From: Neobacillus rhizosphaerae
GTDB lineage: Bacteria > Bacillota > Bacilli > Bacillales > Cytobacillaceae
Assembly: GCF_937468385.1 (NCBI RefSeq)
Contig: NZ_CALBWS010000009.1
Location: 62,001 to 126,000, forward strand
Direction: 5' to 3'
Length of the DNA stretch: 64,000 bases
Shown here: one piece after another, positions 8,624 through 17,255 of the stretch
Layout of the letters: every line of letters starts with the position of its first letter
Numbering within the stretch: the first letter of the stretch is position 1
Position numbers and translations under genes: made by a program
Notes under the pieces: model-generated
What the model saw: the letters and a program-made list of their open reading frames with translations, nothing else
Told to the model about the DNA's origin: nothing
Database searches by the model: none

Positions 8624-9520
8624 TTATTTGTTTTTATGCTCAAAAGCAGACCAGTGTGTTGGGTGAGATAGCCAGTGTGGTAACTTTGTGTGTGCATCGC
8701 CCTTCGCCGAGTTAATCTGAACTTGAGTGAGAAAGATACTCCCGGTGAGATCAGCACCTCTAAGGTCGGCGTCTCGAAAATCAACTCCAATTAGGTCAGC
8801 CCCTCTCAAGTCAGCGTTTCGGAGGTCAGCAGCAATAAGGTATGCTCCTCTTAAGTTGGCTCCTCTGAGATCAGCACCTCTAAGGTTTGCACCCATAAGA
8901 TCAGCCCTTTGATGGTCGCTTTTTTTACTTTTTTTTGAATTCTTATACTGGAGAAGTGACTCGGTCCGCACAAGTTCACTGGTCCTTAACAGCAGACTGT
9001 TTACATTTGCCCGGTGTAATGGAACATTTAGTTCCATGAGTGAATCGGGACTAAGTTGAGTAAGTCGTTCCTTCTCGTCGAGCATGATGCTAAGCTCTCT
9101 ATGAATCGGACGAGCCGCTTTCAACGTCAAAGCTTCGGTCAAATACCAGAGCATCTCATGAAGTTGATGCATAATAGGGAACACATCGAACATTTTTTTC
9201 GCCGTTTCTTGACCTCCACGCCAGTCGGCTCCTTCGAAAGTGACTTGGGAAACCTTTTGCCCTGCGCCGAAGCAATCGAAAACAGTACACCCTTTAAAGC
9301 CCTGTTTTCTGAGGCTTTTGTGAATGCTGCAACGGAAGTCCGCTTGCAGATTGGGGCAAGGCTTGCCAGTGTCTTTATCAATGGCAAAATCTGCCGAAGC
9401 TGCGAAGGGTAGCGCAACACAACACAAGCCGAAGCAGTTTTCACAATCAGCATGCAGACTGTTGCCACTAATGTCGCGTTTTGGGTTTGGATAGTTACGA
9501 TTCTCAACCAATATGGGCAC
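8624..9520 (-). CDS. Pentapeptide-repeat protein with N-terminal Cys-rich domain
   Basis: About 298 residues. Residues 24-85 hold eight cysteines (26, 29, 33, 34, 55, 64, 78, 83) in a CxxC...CC...C...C...C...C pattern that could bind metal or an Fe-S cluster. Residues 204-263 are twelve consecutive pentapeptide repeats of the A(D/N)LRG type, which fold into a right-handed quadrilateral beta-helix. A helical stretch lies between. Pentapeptide proteins include gyrase protectors, but many have no known role, and I do not assign one. The start is uncertain: GTG at 9520 is too close to AAAGGA, whereas TTG at 9511 is spaced about 10 nt from it; there is no ATG. Both neighbours point the same way, with a 138-bp gap to the marR gene. 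Confidence 0.85.
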   Translation of the reverse strand: MPILVENRNYPNPKRDISGNSLHADCENCFGLCCVALPFAASADFAIDKDTGKPCPNLQADFRCSIHKSLRKQGFKGCTVFDCFGAGQKVSQVTFEGADWRGGQETAKKMFDVFPIMHQLHEMLWYLTEALTLKAARPIHRELSIMLDEKERLTQLSPDSLMELNVPLHRANVNSLLLRTSELVRTESLLQYKNSKKSKKSDHQRADLMGANLRGADLRGANLRGAYLIAADLRNADLRGADLIGVDFRDADLRGADLTGSIFLTQVQINSAKGDAHTKLPHWLSHPTHWSAFEHKNK

Positions 9521-9658
9521 TTCCTTTGCTTCAGTATTACATATGTCTAGTTTAATAGGTTTTTTTTGAATTTCACAGTAGGCAAAAATGATTAATGTAA
9601 ACTTAATAGAATGGCCCTTTCTTATTGAAAGGGTTCTTTTCCTGTTATTTCATAGCTA

Positions 9659-10087
9659 TTAATAAAATAGTTTTGTCTGAAGAATATCTAAGGCGTGGTC
9701 AATATCCGCTAAATCCTCTTTCGAAGCATTTTGTATTCGCTGCAGGAAACGAGATTCTACACAGGCAAAGGATTCGTTCATCATGGTCTCTCCATCTTTA
9801 GTGAGACGAATGTACTGTTTCCGTCGATCTTCAGTATCACTTATCTTTTCAATTAGCTTTTTTTCACTTAGTTTTTTCAACTCACGACTCGTATTTGGCA
9901 TAGACATATGCTGGCAATCACTAATTTCACTGAGAGTAACAGGCTGACTAACCGTTATATACTCAAGCATATTATATTGAACAGGCGTGACGGAGTCTGA
10001 TTTGGCATTTTTTGTTAATTCGTGTGTTACACGATGAACTGAAGTTGTAAAGGACACACATTTTAAAAATAGAGCTTCTTTGTCCAT
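9659..10087 (-). CDS. MarR-family transcriptional repressor
   Basis: A 142-residue winged-helix regulator. The core helix-turn-helix reads VTLSEISDCQHMSMPNTSRE followed by the wing LIEKISDTEDRRKQYIRLT, both typical of MarR. The ATG at 10087 is chosen because AGAGG lies 8 nt upstream; a GTG three codons earlier overlaps that ribosome site. It is divergent from a flavodoxin-like quinone reductase, and the shared intergenic region has two near-perfect palindromes, so autoregulation and control of the neighbour are likely. The signal is probably an electrophile or phenolic compound, by analogy with similar pairs. Confidence 0.9.
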   Translation of the reverse strand: MDKEALFLKCVSFTTSVHRVTHELTKNAKSDSVTPVQYNMLEYITVSQPVTLSEISDCQHMSMPNTSRELKKLSEKKLIEKISDTEDRRKQYIRLTKDGETMMNESFACVESRFLQRIQNASKEDLADIDHALDILQTKLFY

Positions 10088-10109
10088 ATCTTTCACCTCT
10101 TACTGAGAA

Positions 10110-10191
10110 GATAACAAAATTGTTATCATATTACAATTATCATTTGACAACTAAAATTACTAGGTGTTATGATTTTGTTATCAAATGATAA
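10110..10191. promoter_or_regulatory. Divergent promoter with two MarR-type palindromes
   Basis: GATAACAA-AA-TTGTTATC (10110-10127) is a perfect 8-bp inverted repeat. A second, TTATCA-AA-TGATAA, lies at 10178-10191. Between them is a good sigma-A promoter for the rightward gene: TTGACA (10144-10149), 18-bp spacer, TATGAT (10168-10173). The second palindrome would cover the transcription start, the first the leader of the repressor gene. Confidence 0.85.
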
Positions 10192-10207
10192 GTAAAAGAG
10201 GTAGGTT

Positions 10208-10795
10208 ATGAAAATCCTAATTATTTACACGCATCCTAATCACAATAGTTTAAGTTACGCATTTTTACAAAAGGTCATTAAAGGAAGTAATGAAAATCCT
10301 AACATAAAGGAATTACATGTGGTAGATTTGTATGAAGAGGGCTTTAATCCACTTCTAGTGTTTAATGAACAGAAACGAAGACGTGATATGTATCGTGATC
10401 CTCACCTTGAAAAATATAGAGAGCAGATTACTTGGGCTGACAAGATTGTCTTTGTCTATCCCATTTGGTGGGGAAGACCTCCAGCGATGCTGATGGGATA
10501 CATTGATCAATTATTTGCAGCAAATTTTGCTTACAAGGATAAGAAGGGACTTCTACCAGAGGGACAATTGAAAGGAAAATCAGTTGTATGTGTGTCGACC
10601 ATGAAGGGACCTACAAATTATCCACTTCTCTGGTTAAATAATGCGCATAAAATATTGATGAAAAAAGCCTTATTTCATTTTGTAGGCATCAAAAAAGTGA
10701 AATTCTTTGAGTTTGGGAATATGGAAAGTCCCAAGGGAAAACAAACAAAAAAGCTAGAAAAGATATATCGATATTTTAAAAAAGTAGATTGTTAA
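10208..10795 (+). CDS. Flavodoxin-fold NAD(P)H oxidoreductase (quinone reductase / KefF-MdaB type)
   Basis: A 195-residue cytoplasmic flavoprotein. The N-terminal MKILIIYTHPNHNSLSYAF is the phosphate-binding strand-loop of this family, and IVFVYPIWWGRPPAMLMGYID (about residues 82-102) is the signature FMN/active-site segment of NQO1-like reductases. They carry out two-electron reduction of quinones and related electrophiles. AAAGAGGTAGGTT gives the ribosome site. It is divergent from the MarR repressor, which fits a de-repressed detoxification gene. Confidence 0.9.
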   Translation: MKILIIYTHPNHNSLSYAFLQKVIKGSNENPNIKELHVVDLYEEGFNPLLVFNEQKRRRDMYRDPHLEKYREQITWADKIVFVYPIWWGRPPAMLMGYIDQLFAANFAYKDKKGLLPEGQLKGKSVVCVSTMKGPTNYPLLWLNNAHKILMKKALFHFVGIKKVKFFEFGNMESPKGKQTKKLEKIYRYFKKVDC

Positions 10796-11058
10796 GAAAA
10801 ATTAATGTTCAATTTAAGTCCAAATGGCTTGGCTACAGGACTCTGGAGGAAAAACTAAAAAAAGTTCACAAAACATCCAGAAATTAAAGGTGGACGAATT
10901 GCTATAATATCAAATGAATGTTGTTAGATAAAATGAAACTTTTGAATGACCTCGACCTAGAAGGAGTGTTTCTAAGGACAAATAGAAAAGTAGAAAGCGG
11001 ATATAAAGAAGCGATAATTCATAAAAATCAGAATTTTTATTATGAAAAGAGTGCTATT
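10796..11058 (+). other. Gap with possible decayed coding sequence
   Basis: Short open stretches run through here, including a 47-codon frame from 10918 in phase with the permease downstream, but no start with a convincing ribosome site and nothing I can match. It may be remnant sequence or an untranslated leader. Confidence 0.3.
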
Positions 11059-12396
11059 ATGAATGAAACGAATCAGCTTCAGCGAAGGTTAAAATTAAGG
11101 CATGTTGTAGCAATTGGAATTGCGTATATGTCGCCATTTGCAGTGTTTGATACTTTTGGAATTGCCTCAAAGGTATCTTCAGGGCATGTACCTGCTGCCT
11201 ATATAGTTGTTTTTATTGCTATTCTTTTTACCGCTATGAGCTATGGAAAGCTAGTAAAAAAATATCCTACTGCAGGATCAGTTTACACGTATACAAAAAA
11301 TATTTTGAATCCATATTTAGGAATTATTGTTGGATGGCTCACTTTCATTGCGTATCTAGCTTTGCCAATGGTTAATGCCTTACTAGCCAAAATATACCTT
11401 TCATCTGTATTACCTGAAGTTCCTGGTTGGATATGGATTGTGGGGCTTATAGTTGTGATTAGTATATTAAATATCTTTGGTGTTGAGCTTGCAGCATCAT
11501 TGAATATGATAGTTGTGTCATTTCAGTTTATTGTTGTGGTACTCTTCATTTACCTTAATGTTCGTTCAATTTTGAAAGGACATGAACATTTTATTAATCT
11601 AAATGAGCTATTTCCTTCTGGTATGGAATTTTTTAGTATTTTTCCAGGAGCTGCACTACTCGCGTTATCCTTTATCGGATTTGATGCAATAACTACACTT
11701 TCTGAAGAAACGATTGAGCCGAAAAAAACAATTCCTAAGGCTATTATTATAGTTTGCTCAATAGGAGGGATCTTTTTCTTCACGGTTACATACTTCATGC
11801 AATCTCTTTTTCCTGATGTATCTGTGTTTCATAATATCGAAGGTGCCTCCCCACAGATTGCGTACACAATTGGAGGTAATTTATTCTTATCTATATTCAC
11901 TGCGGGAGCCTTATTCTCGGTATTTGCTTCTGGTTTGGCAGCACAAGTAAGTGCCTCCAGAATGTTATATGCTATGGGAAGAGATAATGTACTGCCCAAT
12001 CGGTTCTTTGGATATCTGCATCCTAAATTTAATTCGCCAGTACCCAATATTCTATTTATTGGGCTACTAGCTCTTTCAGCACTTTTCTTAGATTTAACTT
12101 TGGCAACGTCACTTATTGATGTCGGTGCCTTTACTGCCTTTTCCTTTGTGAACATATGTGTAATTACAAATTACTTTCGATCAAAAAAGCCTCGTTCATT
12201 TGGATTTACCTTTGGTAATTTGATAGGCCCTCTAATTGGTCTATGCTTTATTATATATCTATGGAGCAACCTTAATTTCGAGTCGATTTTATTTGGGTTT
12301 ATTTGGGGCTTGCTTGGTGTGTTGTATTTGATAATATCCACAGGCTTTTTTAAAAAAGAACCACCAAAAATCGATTTTGAAGAGCTTGAATTGTAA
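11059..12396 (+). CDS. APC-family amino acid/polyamine permease
   Basis: A 445-residue integral membrane protein with roughly twelve hydrophobic segments. It opens with RRLKLRHVVAIGIAYMSPFAVFDTFG and contains YPTAGSVYTYTKNILNPYLG and LSFIGFDAITTLSEETIEPKK, all characteristic of the APC superfamily. It is clearly paralogous to the permease at 32140-33495 (shared SYGK-V--(Y/F)P-AGS-YTYT and GFDA-T segments). The frame stays open upstream to 10918, but ATG at 11059 matches the paralogue's start and is preceded by a weak AAAGAG; the first 47 codons of the longer frame resemble nothing in the family. Substrate cannot be told. Confidence 0.85.
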   Translation: MNETNQLQRRLKLRHVVAIGIAYMSPFAVFDTFGIASKVSSGHVPAAYIVVFIAILFTAMSYGKLVKKYPTAGSVYTYTKNILNPYLGIIVGWLTFIAYLALPMVNALLAKIYLSSVLPEVPGWIWIVGLIVVISILNIFGVELAASLNMIVVSFQFIVVVLFIYLNVRSILKGHEHFINLNELFPSGMEFFSIFPGAALLALSFIGFDAITTLSEETIEPKKTIPKAIIIVCSIGGIFFFTVTYFMQSLFPDVSVFHNIEGASPQIAYTIGGNLFLSIFTAGALFSVFASGLAAQVSASRMLYAMGRDNVLPNRFFGYLHPKFNSPVPNILFIGLLALSALFLDLTLATSLIDVGAFTAFSFVNICVITNYFRSKKPRSFGFTFGNLIGPLIGLCFIIYLWSNLNFESILFGFIWGLLGVLYLIISTGFFKKEPPKIDFEELEL

Positions 12397-12440
12397 AGTG
12401 ACCTAAGTGGTAAAAATGAAAATTAATAAATTCATTTGAA

Positions 12441-12483
12441 AAGAGAAAGTATTCTTTAGTTGATTAGAATACTTCCTCTTTGT
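12441..12483. terminator. Terminator after APC permease
   Basis: AAGTATTCT and AGAATACTT arms, flanked by AAGAG/CTCTT, form a hairpin followed by a short T-rich run. Confidence 0.7.
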
Positions 12484-12588
12484 GTATTCTATCTATTCAT
12501 CTTTACCAAGGACCTTATAATGAATCGGATAACATAAACATACATTTATAGCATTGATTAATTGCGAAAATTAGAAAAAGAGCATTCT

Positions 12589-12634
12589 TTGACATTTCTT
12601 TCAAGCTGCAATAAAATGAATGATAGTCATTCAT
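12589..12634 (+). promoter_or_regulatory. tetR promoter with overlapping operator
   Basis: TTGACA (12589-12594), 17-bp spacer and TAAAAT (12612-12617) form a near-consensus sigma-A promoter. The perfect inverted repeat ATGAATGA-TAG-TCATTCAT (12616-12634) starts inside the -10 box, so the TetR protein encoded 22 bp downstream probably represses itself. Confidence 0.88.
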
Positions 12635-12656
12635 TTCAGAAAGAGGTGATTATCGT

Positions 12657-13241
12657 ATGGAGAGCAAGCATGACGGGAAATATAATAAAATTTTGAATGC
12701 CGCTATTGAAGTTATTTCTGAAAAAGGGCTTGATAAGACCTCGATTTCAGATATCGTAAAAAGGGCTGGAGTTGCACAAGGAACTTTTTATTTATACTTC
12801 TCCTCAAAAAAGGCTTTAATACCAGCTATTGCAGATAATCTTCTCACTATTACTCTAGAAGGAATTAAGGAAAAGATTCAGGGGAAAGAAAACTTTTGGA
12901 ACGTTTTAGAAATTGTGATTGATGAAACCTTTAATATTACAGATGAATACAAAGACGTTATTGTCCTCTGTTATTCCGGCCTTGCTATCGATTACTCATT
13001 GGAAAAATGGGAAGCGATCTACCAAACTTATTATTATTGGCTCGAGGAAATAATAACGAATGCCATTAACAGGAAAGAGATAATTAGTGATATTAATGTG
13101 AAATGGACGGCTAGAATCATCATAAGTCTTGTTGAAAATGCAGCTGAACGTTATTTCATCAGCTATGAGCAAGATGATGCACAAGAAGTATATAAGACTG
13201 AACTATTTAACTTCTTAAAAAGATCGTTATTTAAAACATAA
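12657..13241 (+). CDS. TetR-family transcriptional repressor
   Basis: A 194-residue regulator. Residues 9-56 form the TetR DNA-binding domain, with the recognition region TSISDIVKRAGVAQGTFYLYFSSK. The remaining, largely helical part is the ligand/dimer domain and is not diagnostic. Ribosome site AAAGAGGTGA precedes ATG 12657. A strong palindrome covers its own promoter, and a related TGAATGA-type site lies in front of the small gene downstream, so the likely regulon is itself plus that gene. A hairpin with a T-run separates the two. Confidence 0.93.
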   Translation: MESKHDGKYNKILNAAIEVISEKGLDKTSISDIVKRAGVAQGTFYLYFSSKKALIPAIADNLLTITLEGIKEKIQGKENFWNVLEIVIDETFNITDEYKDVIVLCYSGLAIDYSLEKWEAIYQTYYYWLEEIITNAINRKEIISDINVKWTARIIISLVENAAERYFISYEQDDAQEVYKTELFNFLKRSLFKT

Positions 13242-13246
13242 ACAAG

Positions 13247-13271
13247 CTATTGGATAGTATCCAATACTTTT
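13247..13271 (+). terminator. Terminator after tetR
   Basis: TATTGGATA-G-TATCCAATA inverted repeat followed by CTTTTTG, directly after the tetR stop. Confidence 0.7.
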
Positions 13272-13284
13272 TGTTTACCTTCAT

Positions 13285-13301
13285 AATGACTGACATTCAT
13301 T
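13285..13301. promoter_or_regulatory. Second TetR-type operator
   Basis: AATGACTGACATTCATT is an imperfect palindrome (14 of 17 positions symmetric) sharing the AATGA...TCATT ends of the site at 12616-12634. It lies 20 bp before the 53-codon gene. Confidence 0.6.
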
Positions 13302-13321
13302 CAATTTAAAAGGTATGTAAA

Positions 13322-13483
13322 ATGATAAATAACAAAAAAGCGATCTGGACGGGCATTGGTTCAGCGGGAAGTGTATTAATTGGCATGCTTTTTTTCAAAA
13401 AATCAAAAGATAGTAAAAGAATTCTATTTATTAGTGGAATAGTCATCAGTATAATAGGCCTTAAATTTGTTTCAGGATACTAA
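13322..13483 (+). CDS. Small membrane protein (53 residues) in TetR regulon
   Basis: ATG at 13322 with AAAGG 8 nt upstream opens a 53-codon gene. The product has a first hydrophobic segment at about residues 8-25 (WTGIGSAGSVLIGMLFF), a basic turn KKSKDSKR, and a second at about 33-50, so it should be a two-pass membrane hairpin with both ends on the same side. I do not recognise the family. Its own operator-like palindrome matching the TetR site suggests it is the regulator's target. No known efflux pump lies next to it. Confidence 0.75.
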   Translation: MINNKKAIWTGIGSAGSVLIGMLFFKKSKDSKRILFISGIVISIIGLKFVSGY

Positions 13484-13539
13484 ATAACTCTAACTTCGCT
13501 AAGTGAAAACTTTAACGATTGGTTTTGGAAGGTGAAAGA

Positions 13540-14307
13540 ATGGATTTTTTTGAGATAACTTCAAAACATATTAATACGCTGAACAATAGCGAAAAGGAAC
13601 TTTATAACTATATCATTCGAAATATGGAAGAAGTAAAGCGAAGCACGATACGTGAACTCGCTGCAAAATGTTATGTATCCCCGGCGACGATAATTCGTTT
13701 CCTAAGAAAAATTGGCTTTTCCGGCTACAGTGATTTTAATGCCATTATTAAATATACGAATTTAAATATTGAAGAAAATACAAATCCGTTTGTTGTTTCA
13801 CAGGAAAAATATCGAATTGAGTATTTAAAAAACATATATGAATCTGTTCGTGTGCTTGATGAGGAGAAAGTGGATAAAATTATTGAGCTCTTAAAGGAAA
13901 AACCAAGAATCGTCGTTATGGCTCGTGGATTAAACAAAAGTGTCGGCCATTATTTTGAATATATTTTTTCAGGTCTTGGTTTTGAAGTAGTCTTCCCAGA
14001 GGATCACTTTTTTCGCAAAATGTTGTTAAATGGAATTCGGAACTCCGACCTTGTTTTCTTTTTAACGTATGGGGGAGAAGATGCAGAATTGATCAGGGAT
14101 ATAGAACAGTTAAACATTAAATCGAAAGCGACTGTTGTATCCATCACATCAGCAAATAATAATCCTGTACAAAACATGAGCCATATTAATCTGTATGTGT
14201 TTGCAGATTATATCCAGTTTAACGAAATAGATATGACATCAAGAATCTCGATGATTAGTATTATTGAATTAATTGCCTATAAATATATGGAAAAAATAAT
14301 AGAATAA
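13540..14307 (+). CDS. MurR/RpiR-family transcriptional regulator
   Basis: A 255-residue regulator. Residues 1-75 are the RpiR helix-turn-helix domain (STIRELAAKCYVSPATIIRF); residues ~100-240 are a SIS sugar-isomerase-like domain (PRIVVMARGLNKSVGHYFEY, then LVFFLTYGGEDAELI), which normally binds a phosphorylated small molecule. ATG 13540 follows GGAAGGTG; the longer frame begins with a TTG overlapping that site. It faces the agmatine deiminase genes in the same orientation, separated by a strong terminator and two palindromes that are plausible binding sites. RpiR-type regulators have been reported beside agmatine deiminase genes in Listeria, which supports the link, but the effector here is unknown. 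Confidence 0.92.
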   Translation: MDFFEITSKHINTLNNSEKELYNYIIRNMEEVKRSTIRELAAKCYVSPATIIRFLRKIGFSGYSDFNAIIKYTNLNIEENTNPFVVSQEKYRIEYLKNIYESVRVLDEEKVDKIIELLKEKPRIVVMARGLNKSVGHYFEYIFSGLGFEVVFPEDHFFRKMLLNGIRNSDLVFFLTYGGEDAELIRDIEQLNIKSKATVVSITSANNNPVQNMSHINLYVFADYIQFNEIDMTSRISMISIIELIAYKYMEKIIE

Positions 14308-14330
14308 GGATTATTCTAAACGTTTACTTC

Positions 14331-14379
14331 AAAAAGAGGCCTCCAAACTATGAAAAACATAGTTTGGAGGCCTCTTTTT
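14331..14379. terminator. Strong terminator after rpiR-type gene
   Basis: A perfect inverted repeat of about 22 bp per arm (AAAAAGAGGCCTCCAAAC... and ...GTTTGGAGGCCTCTTTTT) with a 5-nt A loop and a T-run at the end. Confidence 0.95.
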
Positions 14380-14386
14380 GTTGTGT

Positions 14387-14475
14387 TGTAAAACATGTTT
14401 CATCGTTTGAAACATGTTTTACAAGCACATGAATTATCTGCCTTTTTACAGGGAAATGTTTCATGTTTTGGAACA
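14387..14475. promoter_or_regulatory. Paired palindromes upstream of the agmatine cluster, probable RpiR operators
   Basis: Site 1 (14387-14423) has 16-bp perfect arms, TGTAAAACATGTTTCA and its complement, around TCGTT. Site 2 (14454-14478) has 10-bp arms, AAATGTTTCA and TGGAACATTT, around TGTTT. Both share the core TGTTTCA-N5-TGRAACA, with centres 61 bp apart. They fill the region between the RpiR gene's terminator and the permease start at 14625. Site 1 could also act as a weak hairpin, but has no T-run. Confidence 0.75.
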
Positions 14476-14624
14476 TTTTTTAATAATATCGCCCCGGAAT
14501 CTAAACGCTTAAAAGCTATTTCCATAGTAAATGTTCAGCATTAGTATAGGGGTGTAAACATTACTGCAGAAATGTTCGCAAAAATCATATTTGTAAAAAA
14601 TGAAGTTCATATGGAGTGTTTACG

Positions 14625-16031
14625 ATGGAAAGTAAAAAAAAGCTTCGTTTATTTGACTCAGTACTTATGGCTGTAACAGTTGTTCTTGTGGCAGAATCTG
14701 TCGCCCCAGCTGCAGCTGTTGGACCATCACAATTTTTCTGGTGGATACTGCTATTGCTTGGCTTCTTCTTGCCATATGGTTTGGTTTCAGCAGAGCTTGG
14801 AACGACCTATGACGATGAAGGCGGGATCTATGATTGGGTGAAACGTGCTTTTGGCCCAAGAAATGGCGGTAGGGTCGCTTGGTATTATTGGATCAACTAT
14901 CCACTATGGATGGGATCCCTTGCAGTACTCATCCCAACTACGATAACACAAATTTCTGGTTTTAAATTCGGGTCAGTTAGTTCCATTGTAATCCCAATAG
15001 TTTTTATTTGGCTGGTAACGGGAGTCAGCTTATTCCGAATTAGTGACAGCAAATGGATTCTAAATTTAGCAGCTATTTTTAAAGTGTTTATTATGGTCAG
15101 TCTTGGTGCAATTGGTATTTATTTTGCAGTAACAAAAGGTTTAGCAAACACTTTCACCATTAAAACGATGATGCCTTCGCTTGACATTACGAGTCTTTCG
15201 TTCCTGTCAGTTATTATCTTTAATTTCCTTGGTTTTGAGGTAGTAGCATCGATGTCAGGTGAAATGAATAATCCACAAAAAGACATACCGAAAGCGCTTA
15301 TAATGGGCGGAATATTGATTGCTGTGTTTTACTTGCTAGCCGCATTTGGAATTGGTGTAGCCGTTCCATTTGACCAGCTAACGACTGATAGCGGCTTGAT
15401 CGATAGTTTCTCGATATTAGTGGGCCCTGCTGGAGCATGGTTTGTAACAATTATCGGATTGATGTTCATCTTCACGTTGGCAGCAAATCTGATTTCTTGG
15501 GCATACGGAGTAAATTATGTAGCACTCTATGCCAGTGAAAACAACAGTTTACCTAAGATTTTTAAATGGAAAAGTGATAAGACAGACATGCCGATTGGTG
15601 CTCCATTACTAAATGGAATGCTAGCCTCCATTCTAGTATTGCTTATTCCAGTTATGAATTATTTCGGTTTAGAGGATATTTTCTGGAGCTTCTTTGCATT
15701 AAACTTAGTCACTTTGCTTGCATCTTATATCTTTATGTTCCCAGCTTTCCTAAAACTGCGGAAAATTGATCCTGATCGGGAACGTCCATTCAAGGTAAAG
15801 GCGACAGGTTTTTTATTGAAGATTATTACCTATGTACCACTTGTTTTATTAGTTTCTTCCGTCATTTTCACGATAGTACCACTTGATTTTAGTGAAGAAG
15901 AAGTGATGTTCAAACTGCCATTACTTATAGGTACGATTATCGCGGTTGTTGCTGGAGAATTACTCATTCATAGAAGTCTGAAGCAAAAAAGAAATGATAA
16001 AGGAGATATTCACGATGAAAACATTGCATAG
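14625..16031 (+). CDS. APC-family permease, probable agmatine/putrescine exchanger (AguD role)
   Basis: A 468-residue membrane protein with about twelve hydrophobic segments. Family landmarks are [21 protein letters not shown] at the N-terminus, [21 protein letters not shown] in the first loop and [28 protein letters not shown] mid-protein, typical of the glutamate:GABA/polyamine antiporter branch of APC. ATG 14625 follows GGAG by 7 nt. Its last 17 bases overlap the agmatine deiminase gene. Position strongly suggests import of agmatine in exchange for putrescine; substrate is inferred from context only. Confidence 0.87.
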   Translation: MESKKKLRLFDSVLMAVTVVLVAESVAPAAAVGPSQFFWWILLLLGFFLPYGLVSAELGTTYDDEGGIYDWVKRAFGPRNGGRVAWYYWINYPLWMGSLAVLIPTTITQISGFKFGSVSSIVIPIVFIWLVTGVSLFRISDSKWILNLAAIFKVFIMVSLGAIGIYFAVTKGLANTFTIKTMMPSLDITSLSFLSVIIFNFLGFEVVASMSGEMNNPQKDIPKALIMGGILIAVFYLLAAFGIGVAVPFDQLTTDSGLIDSFSILVGPAGAWFVTIIGLMFIFTLAANLISWAYGVNYVALYASENNSLPKIFKWKSDKTDMPIGAPLLNGMLASILVLLIPVMNYFGLEDIFWSFFALNLVTLLASYIFMFPAFLKLRKIDPDRERPFKVKATGFLLKIITYVPLVLLVSSVIFTIVPLDFSEEEVMFKLPLLIGTIIAVVAGELLIHRSLKQKRNDKGDIHDENIA

Positions 16032-17145
16032 TAATCCTAAAAATGACGGATATCGGATGCCAGGTGAATTTGAGCACCATGATGGATGCTGGATGATTTG
16101 GCCGGAACGGACTGATAATTGGCGCTTCGGCGGAAAGCCAGCCCAACATGCATTTGTGGAAGTTGCAAAAGCAATTTCTGACTTTGAACCAGTGACTATG
16201 GTTGCCAGCCGGGTACAGTATGATACCGCCCGCAACATGTTGCCTGGAAATATTCGTGTTGTCGAAATGTCTACCGACGATGCTTGGATGCGCGACGTTG
16301 GTCCAACATTTGTCGTAAATGATGAAACTTGTGATGTGCGTGGCGTAGACTGGGCATTTAATTCTTGGGGCGGCCTTGTCGATGGACTTTATTTCCCTTG
16401 GGATGCTGATGATAGTGTTGCACAAAAGGTTTGCGATCTTGAGGGCAAAGACAGATATCGATTAAAAAACTTTGTACTTGAAGGCGGATCCGTTCATGTT
16501 GATGGTGAAGGTACATTGATTGTAACGGAAGAATGCCTGCTCAGTGAGGGGCGTAATCCGAATTTATCCAAACAAGATATCGAGAACATTTTAAAAGATT
16601 ATTTAAATGTTGAAAAAGTTATTTGGCTAAAGCGCGGGATTTATCTAGATGAAACAAACGGTCACGTTGATAATATTTTAAACTATGTACGGCCAGGTGA
16701 AGTGGTTTTAGCTTGGACAGATGATAAAACGGATCCACAATATAAAATTTCCAAAGAATGTTATGACATTTTAACAAGTGAAACAGATGCGAAGGGGCGT
16801 AAAATTAAAATTCATAAATTGTTTGTCCCATCACCAGTATTGATTACAAAAGAAGAAAGCGAAGGTGTAGATAGTGTAGACGGAACGCTGCCTCGTGTCG
16901 AGGGTGACCGATTAGCTGCTTCTTACGCAAACTACTACACTGCAAACGGAGGCGTAATTATCCCTCTATTTAACGATCCAAATGATGAAAAAGCATTAGA
17001 ATTGTTCAGAGAATTATATCCAGATCGTAAAGTAGTAGGGGTTTATGCAAGAGAAATCCTGCTTGGCGGCGGAAATATCCATTGTATTACCCAGCAGCAG
17101 CCTTCTGGTGTCCCGGCAGGAAAAACGTTAGAGCTGATAGGCTAA
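16015..17145 (+). CDS. aguA: Agmatine deiminase
   Basis: A 376-residue cytosolic enzyme of the guanidino-group-modifying superfamily that converts agmatine to N-carbamoylputrescine and ammonia. Family segments are [20 protein letters not shown] near the N-terminus, [14 protein letters not shown] (substrate-guanidine acidic residues), [23 protein letters not shown] with the catalytic His, and [13 protein letters not shown] with the catalytic Cys near the C-terminus. ATG 16015 sits 8 nt after AAAGGAG, inside the end of the permease gene, so the two are translationally linked. Length matches the family. Confidence 0.97.
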   Translation: MKTLHSNPKNDGYRMPGEFEHHDGCWMIWPERTDNWRFGGKPAQHAFVEVAKAISDFEPVTMVASRVQYDTARNMLPGNIRVVEMSTDDAWMRDVGPTFVVNDETCDVRGVDWAFNSWGGLVDGLYFPWDADDSVAQKVCDLEGKDRYRLKNFVLEGGSVHVDGEGTLIVTEECLLSEGRNPNLSKQDIENILKDYLNVEKVIWLKRGIYLDETNGHVDNILNYVRPGEVVLAWTDDKTDPQYKISKECYDILTSETDAKGRKIKIHKLFVPSPVLITKEESEGVDSVDGTLPRVEGDRLAASYANYYTANGGVIIPLFNDPNDEKALELFRELYPDRKVVGVYAREILLGGGNIHCITQQQPSGVPAGKTLELIG

Positions 17146-17255
17146 AAATTTTGTCGGGTTTCAAGTTCATTTTCATTGCTTGTAAAAACTATTAAATAGA
17201 AATCAAAAACTTCCTGACAACAACTATTAAGAATGACAGAAAGAGGTAATCGAAT

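Noticed and set aside
8727..8912. Plus-strand frame opposite the pentapeptide repeats
   Set aside because: Its repetitive RSAPL pattern is just the antisense of the pentapeptide repeats.
14387..14423. 16-bp palindrome as a second rpiR terminator
   Set aside because: No T-run follows, a strong terminator is already present 8 bp upstream, and its core recurs at 14457 as expected of an operator.
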